Source: Nocardia takedensis NBRC 100417
GTDB lineage: Bacteria; Actinomycetota; Actinomycetes; Mycobacteriales; Mycobacteriaceae
DNA: 64,000 nucleotides
Direction: 5' to 3'
Assembly: GCF_000308695.1 (NCBI RefSeq)
Contig: NZ_BAGG01000115.1
Span: forward strand, 124,001-188,000
The notes under the pieces: model-generated
What the model was told of the DNA's origin: nothing
Seen by the model: the letters and a program-made list of their open reading frames with translations, nothing else
The model's database searches: none
Program-made: the position numbers and the translations under genes
Shown: piece after piece, positions 25,603 through 33,715 of the stretch
Position numbering within the stretch: position 1 is the first letter of the stretch
Layout: every line of letters starts with the position of its first letter

Positions 25603-27009
25603 ATGGCCAAGACCTACGTCGGGGCCCGGCTTCGACAGCTACGCACCGAGCGGGGGCTGAGCCAGGTCTCACTCGCCGCGAAACTGGAGATCTCGGCCAG
25701 CTACCTCAACCAGATCGAGCACGACGTCCGCCCGCTCACCGTACCGGTGTTGCTGCGGATCAGCGAAGTCTTCGGCGTCGACGCCACCTTCTTCTCCTCC
25801 CAGGACGACACCCGGCTCATCGCCGAACTCCAGGAAGTCGTCATGGACCGCGAACTCGGCATCGAGGCCGACACCCAGGAGATCGCCGACATCGTCTCCG
25901 CGCACCCCAGCATGGCGCGCGCGCTGGTCACCATGCACAACCGCTACCGCAACACCACCGCGCAGTTGGCCGCCGCCACCGAGGACCGTTTCGCCGACGG
26001 CGCGGGCAGCGGGGCCATCAGCAAACCGCACGAAGAGGTCCGCGACTTCTTCTACCAGCGGCAGAACTACATCCACGACCTCGACACCGCCGCCGAAGAA
26101 CTCACCGCGCGCATCCGCTTCCACGGCGGCGACGTCAACAGCGAGATCGCCCGGCGACTACGCGCCCACGACGTCACCATCGTCGAACGCATCGACCTCG
26201 GCGAAGGCGTACTGCACCGCTACGACCCCGAACTGCGCCGCCTGGAGATCGCCCCGCACCTGTCCGGTGGGCAGCGCACCTTCAAACTCGCCGCCGAACT
26301 GGCCTACTTCGAATGCGGCGACCTTTTGGAGAAATCGGTGGAGGAAGGCAATTTCGTCACCGAGGACACCCGCAAACTGGCCATGCTCGGACTCGCCAAC
26401 TATTTCGCGGCGGCCACCGTGCTGCCGTACACGCATTTCCACGAGGTCGCCGAGGATTTCCGCTACGACATCGAACGGCTCTCGGCGTTCTTCACCCAGA
26501 GCTACGAGACGATCTGCCACCGGCTGTCCACGCTGCAACGGCCGAAACTGCGCGGCGTCCCTTTCTCTTTCGTACGCGTGGACCGGGCGGGGAACATGTC
26601 CAAACGTCAGTCCGCCACCGGATTCCACTTCTCCTCCAGCGGCGGCACCTGCCCGCTGTGGAACGTCTACGAGACCTTCGCCTACCCCGGCAAGATCATG
26701 ACCCAGATCGCCGAGATGCCCGACGGCCGCAAATACCTGTGGGTGGCGCGCACCGTGGAACGCCGCGCCACCCGCTACGGCCAGGCGGGCAAGACCTTCG
26801 CCATCGGTCTCGGCTGCGAACTACGGCACGCGGGCCGCGTCGTCTACGCCGACGGCCTAGACCTCGGCGAAGTAAACGCCACCCCCATCGGCGCCGGGTG
26901 CCGCGTCTGCGAACGCGCCAACTGCCCCCAACGCGCCTTCCCACCCCTGGGCAAGGTCCTCGACATCAGCGAACACCGCAGCTCCGTCTCCCCCTACGTC
27001 CTGAAATAA
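25603..27009 (+). CDS. ramB: RamB-type XRE regulator of acetate and propionate metabolism
   Basis: A 468-residue transcription factor of the ScfR/RamB group. The N-terminal helix-turn-helix is ARLRQLRTERGLSQVSLAAKLEIS through NQIEHD (residues about 6-42). A metallopeptidase-like IrrE/DUF955 segment (ELAYFECGDLLE) follows, and the DUF2083 C-terminus carries Cys pairs (GCRVCERANCPQRAFP). RamB controls isocitrate lyase and related genes in corynebacteria and mycobacteria. The partial aceA in this window, about 24 kb away, has matching boxes. Probably autoregulated and leaderless. It converges with the methyltransferase gene with two bases between stop codons. Confidence 0.94.
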   Translation: MAKTYVGARLRQLRTERGLSQVSLAAKLEISASYLNQIEHDVRPLTVPVLLRISEVFGVDATFFSSQDDTRLIAELQEVVMDRELGIEADTQEIADIVSAHPSMARALVTMHNRYRNTTAQLAAATEDRFADGAGSGAISKPHEEVRDFFYQRQNYIHDLDTAAEELTARIRFHGGDVNSEIARRLRAHDVTIVERIDLGEGVLHRYDPELRRLEIAPHLSGGQRTFKLAAELAYFECGDLLEKSVEEGNFVTEDTRKLAMLGLANYFAAATVLPYTHFHEVAEDFRYDIERLSAFFTQSYETICHRLSTLQRPKLRGVPFSFVRVDRAGNMSKRQSATGFHFSSSGGTCPLWNVYETFAYPGKIMTQIAEMPDGRKYLWVARTVERRATRYGQAGKTFAIGLGCELRHAGRVVYADGLDLGEVNATPIGAGCRVCERANCPQRAFPPLGKVLDISEHRSSVSPYVLK

Positions 27010-27011
27010 GC

Positions 27012-28036
27012 TCAAGCCGCGGCTACCAACGCTTGGCCCACGCGTCGGGCCAACAGCGGCGGCACGGCATTTCCGACCTGCCGCGCTTTCGAGGTCATCG
27101 TGCCCGAGAAGCGAAATGCCGCGGGAAAAGTCTGCAAGCAGGCCGCTTCGCGCACACTGATGGCTCGGTGTTGCTCCGGGTGCCCGAAGCGTCCGTTGCT
27201 ATAGGAGATGCAACGGGTCGTGAGTCCGGATGCGGGTCGATCCCACCACATGCGTCCGTAGGTATCTGTGTGGCCACCATGGCGGGCGTGGCAGGGCAAA
27301 ATCAGCTCATCTTTCCAGTGGCGACGCCCTCCGCCCTCAGGTGTGGCTCGGATGCGCATCTTGTTGATCTCGGATAGACGCATAGCAGCATGATCGGGAT
27401 CCTCTGGATGGACCTCACCGTCGCCTATTCGAGGAAGGTCGTAGATAGTCTGACGAACGGTGCGTGCCGGCACACCATTTACGACGTGCGTCGGTTCTGG
27501 CAGGGCCGGCATGCCGACTCTCGACGCAACTACCACCAACCGCTTCCGCTCCTGCGGGACGCCGTACTCCAATGCTCGAAGCACAGAAACCTCGGATTGG
27601 TAACCCGCGCCTTTCAACGCAGCAAGAAAGTCATCAAGTGGACCACTTTTCTTCGGATTCTGCAAGCCGGGCACATTCTCCACTACCACGAACTCTGGCG
27701 TCAGCTCGGCCACGAAGCGGGTGAATTCGTATAGCAGATTCCTCCGCGGATCATCCTCGTTGGCAGATTTGTTCTGGCGAGAAAACGGCTGACAAGGTGC
27801 ACATCCAGCAAAGAGCGTTGGGCCACTAGGCATGATCGCTCGAATCCGATCTACCGGAATCGAGCGGATATCATCCTCTATAAAATGAGCCCGTGGGAAA
27901 TTTGCACGAAATGTCTCTGCGGAATCGTGGTCGAAATCAATACCGCCAGTAATACGCATGCCCGCTTCCGTGAAGCCTTGACTCGTGCCACCGCACCCCG
28001 AAAAAAATCGATAACCGATATGTCCGTCGGGTTCAT
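27012..28036 (-). CDS. C5-cytosine DNA methyltransferase, motif I split by a frameshift
   Basis: Transfers methyl groups to cytosine C5 in DNA. Motif IV is APCQPFSRQN, motif VI VVENVPGLQ, motif VIII PQERKRLVVV and motifs IX-X end in RQVGNAVPPLL. An uninterrupted frame starts only at 27959 and lacks motif I. The natural start is the ATG at 28036, overlapping the upstream gene stop (ATGA), reading MNPTDISVIDFF. After TTT-TTT the frame must slip back one base to read SGCGGTSQGFTEAG, the missing motif I. One more T, or a -1 slip in the seven T at 28001-28007, gives about 341 residues. Without it translation stops near 27878. GC content is clearly lower than in the flanking genes. Target sequence unknown. 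Confidence 0.87.
28001..28007 (-). other. Seven-T slippery run at the frameshift
   Basis: The coding strand reads GAT-TTT-TTT-CGG here. Reading T-TTT-TTT with a -1 slip gives TTT-TTT-TCG-GGG-TGC and joins the two halves of the methyltransferase exactly at motif I. Long homopolymers are rare in this genome, which makes slippage, phase variation or a sequencing indel the main candidates. Confidence 0.8.
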
Positions 28037-29856
28037 GGCTGACTCCTGATAAACTCGTTCACGGCCTCGCGGATCCGCTCCAACACCACATCGTCAGTTG
28101 GAACGCGGTTTAGCGCTTGAAGTTGAAACGTAAGGATACTATCCGCGTCCGGCAGCTCGCCCGTCTGGGCCTCGGCGTAGTCTCGCCAGAGCTGTTTGCA
28201 GTTGTCCGGCGTCGCCGTCGGGCCCGGATCGTCTGCGATGCGATGGGGCCATAGGAAGATCTCTGGCGTCAGACAGGGCAAGAACCGGACGAACCGACGT
28301 CGCCACTCCAACGTTTTGACAACTGAATCTTGACGATGAAGCGCCGAATTTCCTTCTTCTTTGGAGCTGTAGGGCAATTTCGGCGCGTTCCCCTTGAACG
28401 ACACAGTCAATTCAGTTTCGAGTTCTGCTGGCGGAATATTCGCCGCCGGTCGCGGCGGTGCAACTTCCTGATCACCATCCAGCAGCAGCAGGATATCTCC
28501 GCGCCCCTCGTGCGCCCACATCGGAATGTAATAAGTCCACAGCGTATCCGCTCCGCCGGGGATGAACTTGACGTCTACCGCGTTCGCGTCGGGCGAACCC
28601 ACGAGGGCATACTGCACGAGTTTTGTTGCGAGTTGATCCTCGACTATCACTGCGGCGTGCTCGAACTCTACACCAAGCGCATTGAAAGCATACTGAGGCA
28701 GCGAGTCCTGAATCGGGATGTCCACCTTGCCGTCATCAGCACGGACCGTCAGAACTTTGACGGCTTCAGCAGGCAGGCGGCGGATCATGTCGGAGGAGTG
28801 TGTCGCAAATACAATTTGATGTCTATGAGTCTTCGCCGAGTACACCAGATACTCCGACAGCATCCGCTGAGCCGTCGGGTGCAACGACACCTCGGGTTCG
28901 TCGATCAAAACCAAGGATTTCGGCCGTGCAGTACTGAGTCGATAAACCAACATCACTACCGCGAATTCCCCACTGCCCGCAAAAGCTTCCGAATACCGCA
29001 ACTCCTTGGACTCGAGCAGAACCGTCCATCCTCCACTGTTCCGATTGAAATACCGATGGTGAATAAGTCGTACACGCGAGTAGTCTTTTCCGAGAATTCG
29101 CGAAACCCATTGACGCTCTGAATCTGCCAGATCCTTGACTGATTCAACCACGCGCTCGACTCTGAACCATTGGTCCGTTCCCAGCGCATCCGTCACCGCC
29201 CTCGAGAGGCGGGCAGCACGGTTACGGATTCTGTGTTTTCGAGCGTTCAATAGTTGGATTTCCGTCGGAGTCCCTTCTCCTTCGGTAGCCACCTCGGACT
29301 GATGGAATGCCCAGTCGAAGGCCGACAGTTGCGACCGGAAGTCCAGGTAGACTACATCCTTTGCGATTGCGGACCATCGCGTGGAGGAAGCATCACCCTC
29401 GACAACCCGAGCCGGTGGGGAGAACTTTTCCATCTCATCAGGCCAAGTTGTCAGAGGTCGACTCGGTTCAAACAGGTCCGGATCGGCGATTTTCCCAGCT
29501 CTGGATTCTCGCCTTCTCCCGATCCTGGTCTTGACAACCTCGACCATACCGCCGGTGCTGGGTGACAGACGTCCATATATAAATCGATGGCGCTCAAGCG
29601 GCGATATCTCATCTACGGCTGTGCCAAACCAGTATCTACCGAGATCATTTCCCCGAGGACTGCCTTGCAAGGCACGAAGTATGGCCGACTTGTTGGAACC
29701 ATTCGGTCCGACAAGCGCGGTTATCGGATACTTGAAGTCGATTCTCATGTTTGTCGATAGATTTCTGAACATCGGGAACCTGATGTAGCGAATCGCAGGC
29801 TCGAACTGCTTCGATTCCCACATTTTCTTCAGCTTCTCGTGCTCTTTTTCAGACAA
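28033..29856 (-). CDS. OLD-like nuclease: ABC-type ATPase with C-terminal TOPRIM domain
   Basis: A 607-residue protein. The ATPase half has ITALVGPNGSNKSAILRAL (Walker A with Asn where Gly is usual), a signature-like FAGSGEFAVV near residue 285, Walker B VLIDEPEVSLHPTAQ and the H-loop FATHSSDMI. The C-terminal part shows AAVIVEDQLATKLVQ and ILLLLDGDQEV, which fit the acidic residues of a TOPRIM nuclease, as in OLD family exonucleases. TTG start at 29856 after GGGGGAA, five bases upstream. It overlaps the methyltransferase start by four bases, so they are coexpressed, and shares its lower GC content. Role in phage defence is inferred from the family and from pairing with a methyltransferase. 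Confidence 0.83.
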   Translation of the reverse strand: MSEKEHEKLKKMWESKQFEPAIRYIRFPMFRNLSTNMRIDFKYPITALVGPNGSNKSAILRALQGSPRGNDLGRYWFGTAVDEISPLERHRFIYGRLSPSTGGMVEVVKTRIGRRRESRAGKIADPDLFEPSRPLTTWPDEMEKFSPPARVVEGDASSTRWSAIAKDVVYLDFRSQLSAFDWAFHQSEVATEGEGTPTEIQLLNARKHRIRNRAARLSRAVTDALGTDQWFRVERVVESVKDLADSERQWVSRILGKDYSRVRLIHHRYFNRNSGGWTVLLESKELRYSEAFAGSGEFAVVMLVYRLSTARPKSLVLIDEPEVSLHPTAQRMLSEYLVYSAKTHRHQIVFATHSSDMIRRLPAEAVKVLTVRADDGKVDIPIQDSLPQYAFNALGVEFEHAAVIVEDQLATKLVQYALVGSPDANAVDVKFIPGGADTLWTYYIPMWAHEGRGDILLLLDGDQEVAPPRPAANIPPAELETELTVSFKGNAPKLPYSSKEEGNSALHRQDSVVKTLEWRRRFVRFLPCLTPEIFLWPHRIADDPGPTATPDNCKQLWRDYAEAQTGELPDADSILTFQLQALNRVPTDDVVLERIREAVNEFIRSQP

Positions 29857-30152
29857 TCTTTCCCCCAGCGCTTCGTGTTCCGACGGGGCACCTCGGCCCC
29901 ACCGCAGCTCGCCCGAAGACGCTACGCCGACCGCGAGTACCCAGAGGAACGATTCGTCAAACTCTTCCTCGACTCACGGAGCATCATAGAACGACGAGAT
30001 CGACACCGCCCGAACGACATACGAGAAGTCACCATCATCGTCAGTTGACGGTCAACACGACCGTATCTGCGATGACGGTCGCTGGTCGCGCCCCCATTGC
30101 CCTGGCTTCGCCAAGCGCCGCAACCGATTCGGGCGGGTGTTGAGGCTACTGC
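29857..30152. other. 296-base gap at the edge of the low-GC island
   Basis: The promoter of the OLD-like gene should lie here, but no clear -35/-10 was picked out. A plus-strand frame ending at 30048 (RRRYADREYPEERFVKLFL and RPNDIREVTIIVS) looks protein-like and could be the tail of a decayed gene, but it lacks a credible start. Confidence 0.35.
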
Positions 30153-31979
30153 TCAGAAGGCGGCTTCGTCGAGGGTCATGATGTCGGTGTCGAGGGCGGC
30201 GATGATCGCGCGGGTGGCGGTGAGTTGGGGGAGGACGTTGCGGGCGAAGAACTGCGCGACGGCGACTTTGCCGGTGTAGAAGGCGTGGTCGCGCTCGGCG
30301 GGGCCGGTGGCGAGCGCGGCGGCGGCCACCTCGGCTTGGACCAGCAGACGCCAGCCGATGAGCAGGTCGCCGACCGCCATCAGGAAGCGCACCGAGCCGA
30401 GCCCCACCTTGTACAGCTCGGTGGGTTCCTGCTGGGCGGCCAGCGCGTAACCGGTCAGCGCGGCCGTCATGGCCTGCACGTCGGCGGCGGCGGTGGCCAG
30501 CAGGGCGCGTTCGGTCGCCAAGCGGCCCGAACCGGTGTCCAGGAACTCCTGGATGCGCGCGGACAGGTGGCCGAGCGCCGTGCCGCCGTCGCGCAGGATC
30601 TTGCGGAAGAAGAAATCCTGGGCCTGGATGGCGGTGGTGCCCTCGTAGAGGGAGTCGATCTTCGCGTCGCGGATGTACTGCTCGATCGGATAGTCCTGGA
30701 GATATCCGGAGCCGCCGAGGGTCTGCAACGATTCGGTCAACAGTTGGTAGGCGCGTTCGGAACCTACACCTTTGACGATCGGCAGCAGCAGATCGTCGAC
30801 GCGGTGCGCGAGATCCGGGTCCGCGCCCGAGACCAGTTGCGCGACGTCGGCGTTCTGGTGCGCGGCGGTGTAGAGGTAGACCGCGCGCAGCCCCTCCGCG
30901 TACGCCTTCTGCATCGCCAGCGAGCGCCGCACGTCGGGGTGGTGGGTGATGGTGACGCGCGGGGCGGCTTTGTCGGCCATCTGCGTCAGATCAGCGCCCT
31001 GCACGCGCTGTTTGGCGTAGTCGAGGGCGTTGAGGTATCCGGTGGACAGCGTGCCGGTGGATTTGATGCCGACGACCATGCGGGCGTTCTCGATGACCTT
31101 GAACATCTGCGCGATCCCGTTGTGCTCGCCGCCGACCAGCCAGCCCTTCGCGGGCACGTCGCCGCCGAAGGTGAGTTCGCAGGTGGGTGAGGACTTCAGG
31201 CCCATCTTGTGTTCGAGCCCGGTGACGTGGACGCCGTTGCGTTCGCCGAGTTCCAGCGTCTCGGGGTCGAAGAGGAATTTCGGGACGTAGAACAGCGACA
31301 GGCCCTTGGTGCCCGCGCGCGCCCCTTCCGGGCGGGCCAGCACCAGGTGGAAGACGTTCTCCGCGGTGTCGCCGACGTCCGCGCCGGAGATGAACCGCTT
31401 GACACCCTCGATGTGCCAGGACCCGTCCTCCTGGGGGACGGCTTTGGCGCGGCCCGCGCCGACGTCGGAGCCCGCGTCGGGTTCGGTGAGCACCATGGTG
31501 CCCTGCCAGCCGCGTTCGTAGCCCTGGCGCGCCCACTCGCGCTGTTCGTCGGTGCCGATGCCGAACAGCACCGCGGCCATCACCGGGCCCATGTTGAAGA
31601 AGCTCGCCGAGGGATTGGCACAGGTCAGCATCTCGTTGACGGCCCACACCACCGCCGCGGGAGCGGGGGTGCCGCCCATGCCCTCGGGTAGCCCGAGTCG
31701 GCTCCAATCGGCCTCGTGGACGGTGGCGACGGTGCGTCGCAACGGTTCGGGAACGACCACCGAGAACGTAGCCGGATCGTAGGTGACCGGGTCGCGGTCG
31801 GCGGCGGCGAAGGATTCGGCCACCGGCCCTTCGGCCAGCCGTCGCACCTCGGCCAGGATCTCCCGCACCGTGTCGGTGTCCAGGTCGCCGTATGCCCCGG
31901 TGTCGAGGAGTTTGCCCAGTTCCAGCACCTCGAACAGGTTGAACTCGAGATCGCGCACATTAGCCCTGTAGTGCCCCAC
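30153..31979 (-). CDS. fadE5: Acyl-CoA dehydrogenase, FadE5-like
   Basis: FAD-dependent first step of fatty acid beta-oxidation. At 608 residues it belongs to the long acyl-CoA dehydrogenases with a C-terminal extension; M. tuberculosis FadE5 is about 611. FAD and substrate motifs are visible: MVLTEPDAGSDVG, KRFISGADVGD and LGGSGYLQDYPIEQYIRD. The catalytic base is the Glu in SLYEGTTAIQAQDFFFRK near residue 447. GTG start at 31979 with AGGAGG five bases upstream. It diverges from urtA across 375 bases. Confidence 0.93.
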   Translation of the reverse strand: MGHYRANVRDLEFNLFEVLELGKLLDTGAYGDLDTDTVREILAEVRRLAEGPVAESFAAADRDPVTYDPATFSVVVPEPLRRTVATVHEADWSRLGLPEGMGGTPAPAAVVWAVNEMLTCANPSASFFNMGPVMAAVLFGIGTDEQREWARQGYERGWQGTMVLTEPDAGSDVGAGRAKAVPQEDGSWHIEGVKRFISGADVGDTAENVFHLVLARPEGARAGTKGLSLFYVPKFLFDPETLELGERNGVHVTGLEHKMGLKSSPTCELTFGGDVPAKGWLVGGEHNGIAQMFKVIENARMVVGIKSTGTLSTGYLNALDYAKQRVQGADLTQMADKAAPRVTITHHPDVRRSLAMQKAYAEGLRAVYLYTAAHQNADVAQLVSGADPDLAHRVDDLLLPIVKGVGSERAYQLLTESLQTLGGSGYLQDYPIEQYIRDAKIDSLYEGTTAIQAQDFFFRKILRDGGTALGHLSARIQEFLDTGSGRLATERALLATAAADVQAMTAALTGYALAAQQEPTELYKVGLGSVRFLMAVGDLLIGWRLLVQAEVAAAALATGPAERDHAFYTGKVAVAQFFARNVLPQLTATRAIIAALDTDIMTLDEAAF

Positions 31980-32155
31980 GCCGGCCTCCTCGACCTACGA
32001 ACCACGGGGGCGCACGTCCCCCGATCGGGTGTTCTGACGTTGTACGAACGCAGCCTGCCGCACCCGACTCGGGCTACGCAACCGTAGGGACCACGGCCGA
32101 TCGTCGTAGGTGAACTCCGCGCTCACATCCGGTGGCCGAAAGGTAACCGGAAACG

Positions 32156-32171
32156 TTCACATCGCGGAAAC
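32156..32171 (+). promoter_or_regulatory. Possible GlnR box
   Basis: TTCAC (32156-32160), six bases, GAAAC (32167-32171) resembles the GTnAC-N6-GAAAC half-box of the actinobacterial nitrogen regulator GlnR; a further GTAAC and GAAAC lie just upstream at 32143-32154 with wrong spacing. Nitrogen control of urea uptake would be expected. Confidence 0.35.
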
Positions 32172-32227
32172 ATCGGCAATCGAGTCGTCACCGAGAGATA
32201 TTCCGGCGCAACAACGGACGTCTACCG

Positions 32228-32281
32228 TTCGCACCACGAATACAGCCGTTGTATACACACCGGTCTACGCATCTGACCGGT
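32228..32281 (+). promoter_or_regulatory. urtA promoter and overlapping palindromic operator
   Basis: TTCGCA (32228-32233) and TATACA (32252-32257) are 18 bases apart. Two bases later begins ACCGGTC (32259-32265), nine bases, then GACCGGT (32275-32281), a perfect inverted repeat covering the predicted start of transcription. The GntR gene at the end of the operon is the obvious candidate binder. Confidence 0.45.
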
Positions 32282-32354
32282 GCGAAAGCGGGCGTATTCG
32301 GCGCGGCGCAGCCAACGCCGCCGCTACCTGATGAAGTGAGAAGGGTCCCGCCCC

Positions 32355-33653
32355 ATGCCTGATTCCCGTGCCGCCCGCCGGCCTCGTTCCACCTCAGGGT
32401 CGACGCGCTCGCGCCTGACGAAAGTGCTGGTCGCACCGACCGCGCTCGCGATGGCGGGCCTGTTGCTGACCGCCTGCGGCGCCAAGGACGACGCCACCAC
32501 CGAAGGGTCGAACGCGGCCTCCTGCGTCGACACGTCCAAGCCCACCATCAAGGTCGGCTCGCTGCACTCGCTCTCGGGCACCATGGCCATCTCCGAGGTC
32601 ACCGTCGCCAACTCCACCAAGCTGGCGATCGACCAGATCAACGCCGCGGGCGGTGTGCTGGGCAAGAAGGTCGAGATCGTGCTGGAGGACGGCGCCTCGG
32701 ACCCGAAGACCTTCGCCGAGAAGGCCGAGAAGCTCATCAGCTCCGACTGTGTCGCCGCGGTGTTCGGCGGCTGGACCTCCTCGAGCCGCAAGGCCATGAA
32801 GCCCAAGTTCGAGAGCCTGAACTCGCTGCTCTACTACCCCGTCCAGTACGAGGGCCTCGAGGACAGCAAGAACATCTTCTACACCGGCGCGACCACCAAC
32901 CAGCAGATCGTGCCCGCGCTGGACTACCTCAAGCAGAAGGGCGTCAAGTCCCTCTACCTGGTCGGCTCGGACTACGTGTTCCCGCAGACCGCCAACCGCG
33001 AGATCAAGGCGTACGCGGCGGCCAACGGCATCGAGATCAAGGGCGAGGACTACACCCCGCTGGGCTCGACCGACTTCTCCACCATCGTCAACAAGGTGCG
33101 CACCGCCGACGCCGACGCGGTGTTCAACACCCTCAACGGCGACTCCAACGTCGCCTTCTTCCGCGAGTACACCAACGCGGGCCTCAAGGCCGCCGACATG
33201 CCGGTGGTCTCGGTGTCGATCGCCGAGGAGGAGGTCGCGGGCATCGGCGCGCAGAACATCGCGGGCCAGTTGACCGCGTGGAACTACTACCAGACCGTCG
33301 ACACCCCGCAGAACAAGGCGTTCGTCGACGCCTACAAGGCCGCCTTCGGCGCGGGCAAGCCCACCTCGGACCCGATGGAAGCCGCCTACGCCTCGGTCTT
33401 CCTGTGGAAGAACACCGTCGAGAAGGCCAACTCCTTCGCGGTCGCCGACATCCAGGCCGCGGCCGACGGCGTGAGCTTCGACGCCCCCGAGGGCAAGGTC
33501 ACCATCGACGGCTCCAACCACCACATCACCAAGACCGCCCGCATCGGTGAGATCCGCCCCGACGGCCTCATCTACACGGTGTGGGATTCCGGTTCCCCGA
33601 TCCAGCCGGACCCGTACCTGAAGTCCTACGAGTGGGCCAAGAACCTGAAGTGA
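32355..33653 (+). CDS. urtA: Urea ABC transporter substrate-binding lipoprotein
   Basis: Captures urea outside the membrane. 432 residues with a long basic N-terminus, then a signal peptide ending in the lipobox LLTACGAK. The mature domain is the periplasmic-binding fold of the UrtA/AmiC type: VGSLHSLSGTMAISE, AVFGGWTSSSRKAMKPKFE, LLYYPVQYEGLEDSKNIFYTG and SHHITK-like GSNHHITKTARIGE near the end. First gene of urtABCDE. A strong hairpin follows before urtB. Confidence 0.95.
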   Translation: MPDSRAARRPRSTSGSTRSRLTKVLVAPTALAMAGLLLTACGAKDDATTEGSNAASCVDTSKPTIKVGSLHSLSGTMAISEVTVANSTKLAIDQINAAGGVLGKKVEIVLEDGASDPKTFAEKAEKLISSDCVAAVFGGWTSSSRKAMKPKFESLNSLLYYPVQYEGLEDSKNIFYTGATTNQQIVPALDYLKQKGVKSLYLVGSDYVFPQTANREIKAYAAANGIEIKGEDYTPLGSTDFSTIVNKVRTADADAVFNTLNGDSNVAFFREYTNAGLKAADMPVVSVSIAEEEVAGIGAQNIAGQLTAWNYYQTVDTPQNKAFVDAYKAAFGAGKPTSDPMEAAYASVFLWKNTVEKANSFAVADIQAAADGVSFDAPEGKVTIDGSNHHITKTARIGEIRPDGLIYTVWDSGSPIQPDPYLKSYEWAKNLK

Positions 33654-33663
33654 TCGTGCGCGT

Positions 33664-33695
33664 CGGTGCGGGACGGTCGCGACCGTCCCGCACCG
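33664..33695 (+). terminator. Long hairpin between urtA and urtB
   Basis: CGGTGCGGGACGGTCG (33664-33679) is followed directly by its exact complement (33680-33695), a 32-base perfect palindrome. There is no U-run, so partial termination or protection of the urtA 3' end is likelier than full termination. This would make the binding protein more abundant than the membrane subunits. Confidence 0.6.
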
Positions 33696-33715
33696 GCCGA
33701 TGTTAGGAGCACTCT

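Larger units (their letters stand above)
31980..32354. other. 375-base divergent intergenic region, fadE5-like to urtA
   Basis: No gene is seen. It carries a GlnR-like half-box (32156-32171), a promoter-like pair TTCGCA/TATACA (32228-32257) and an inverted repeat (32259-32281) ahead of urtA. Confidence 0.55.

Noticed and set aside
23955..27377. A 1140-codon plus-strand open frame
   Set aside because: Shadow of ligB on the other strand and of ramB in another frame; composition is typical of GC-rich noise.
27390..27734. Plus-strand ORFs over the methyltransferase gene
   Set aside because: The minus strand encodes all conserved methyltransferase motifs here, so these are antisense frames.
28330..29121. 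263-codon plus-strand ORF over the OLD-like gene
   Set aside because: Antisense to the Walker B and TOPRIM region; no recognisable motif or ribosome site.
32101..32354. A guanidine or other riboswitch upstream of urtA
   Set aside because: Looked for conserved riboswitch elements because urea genes often carry them; none could be recognised.
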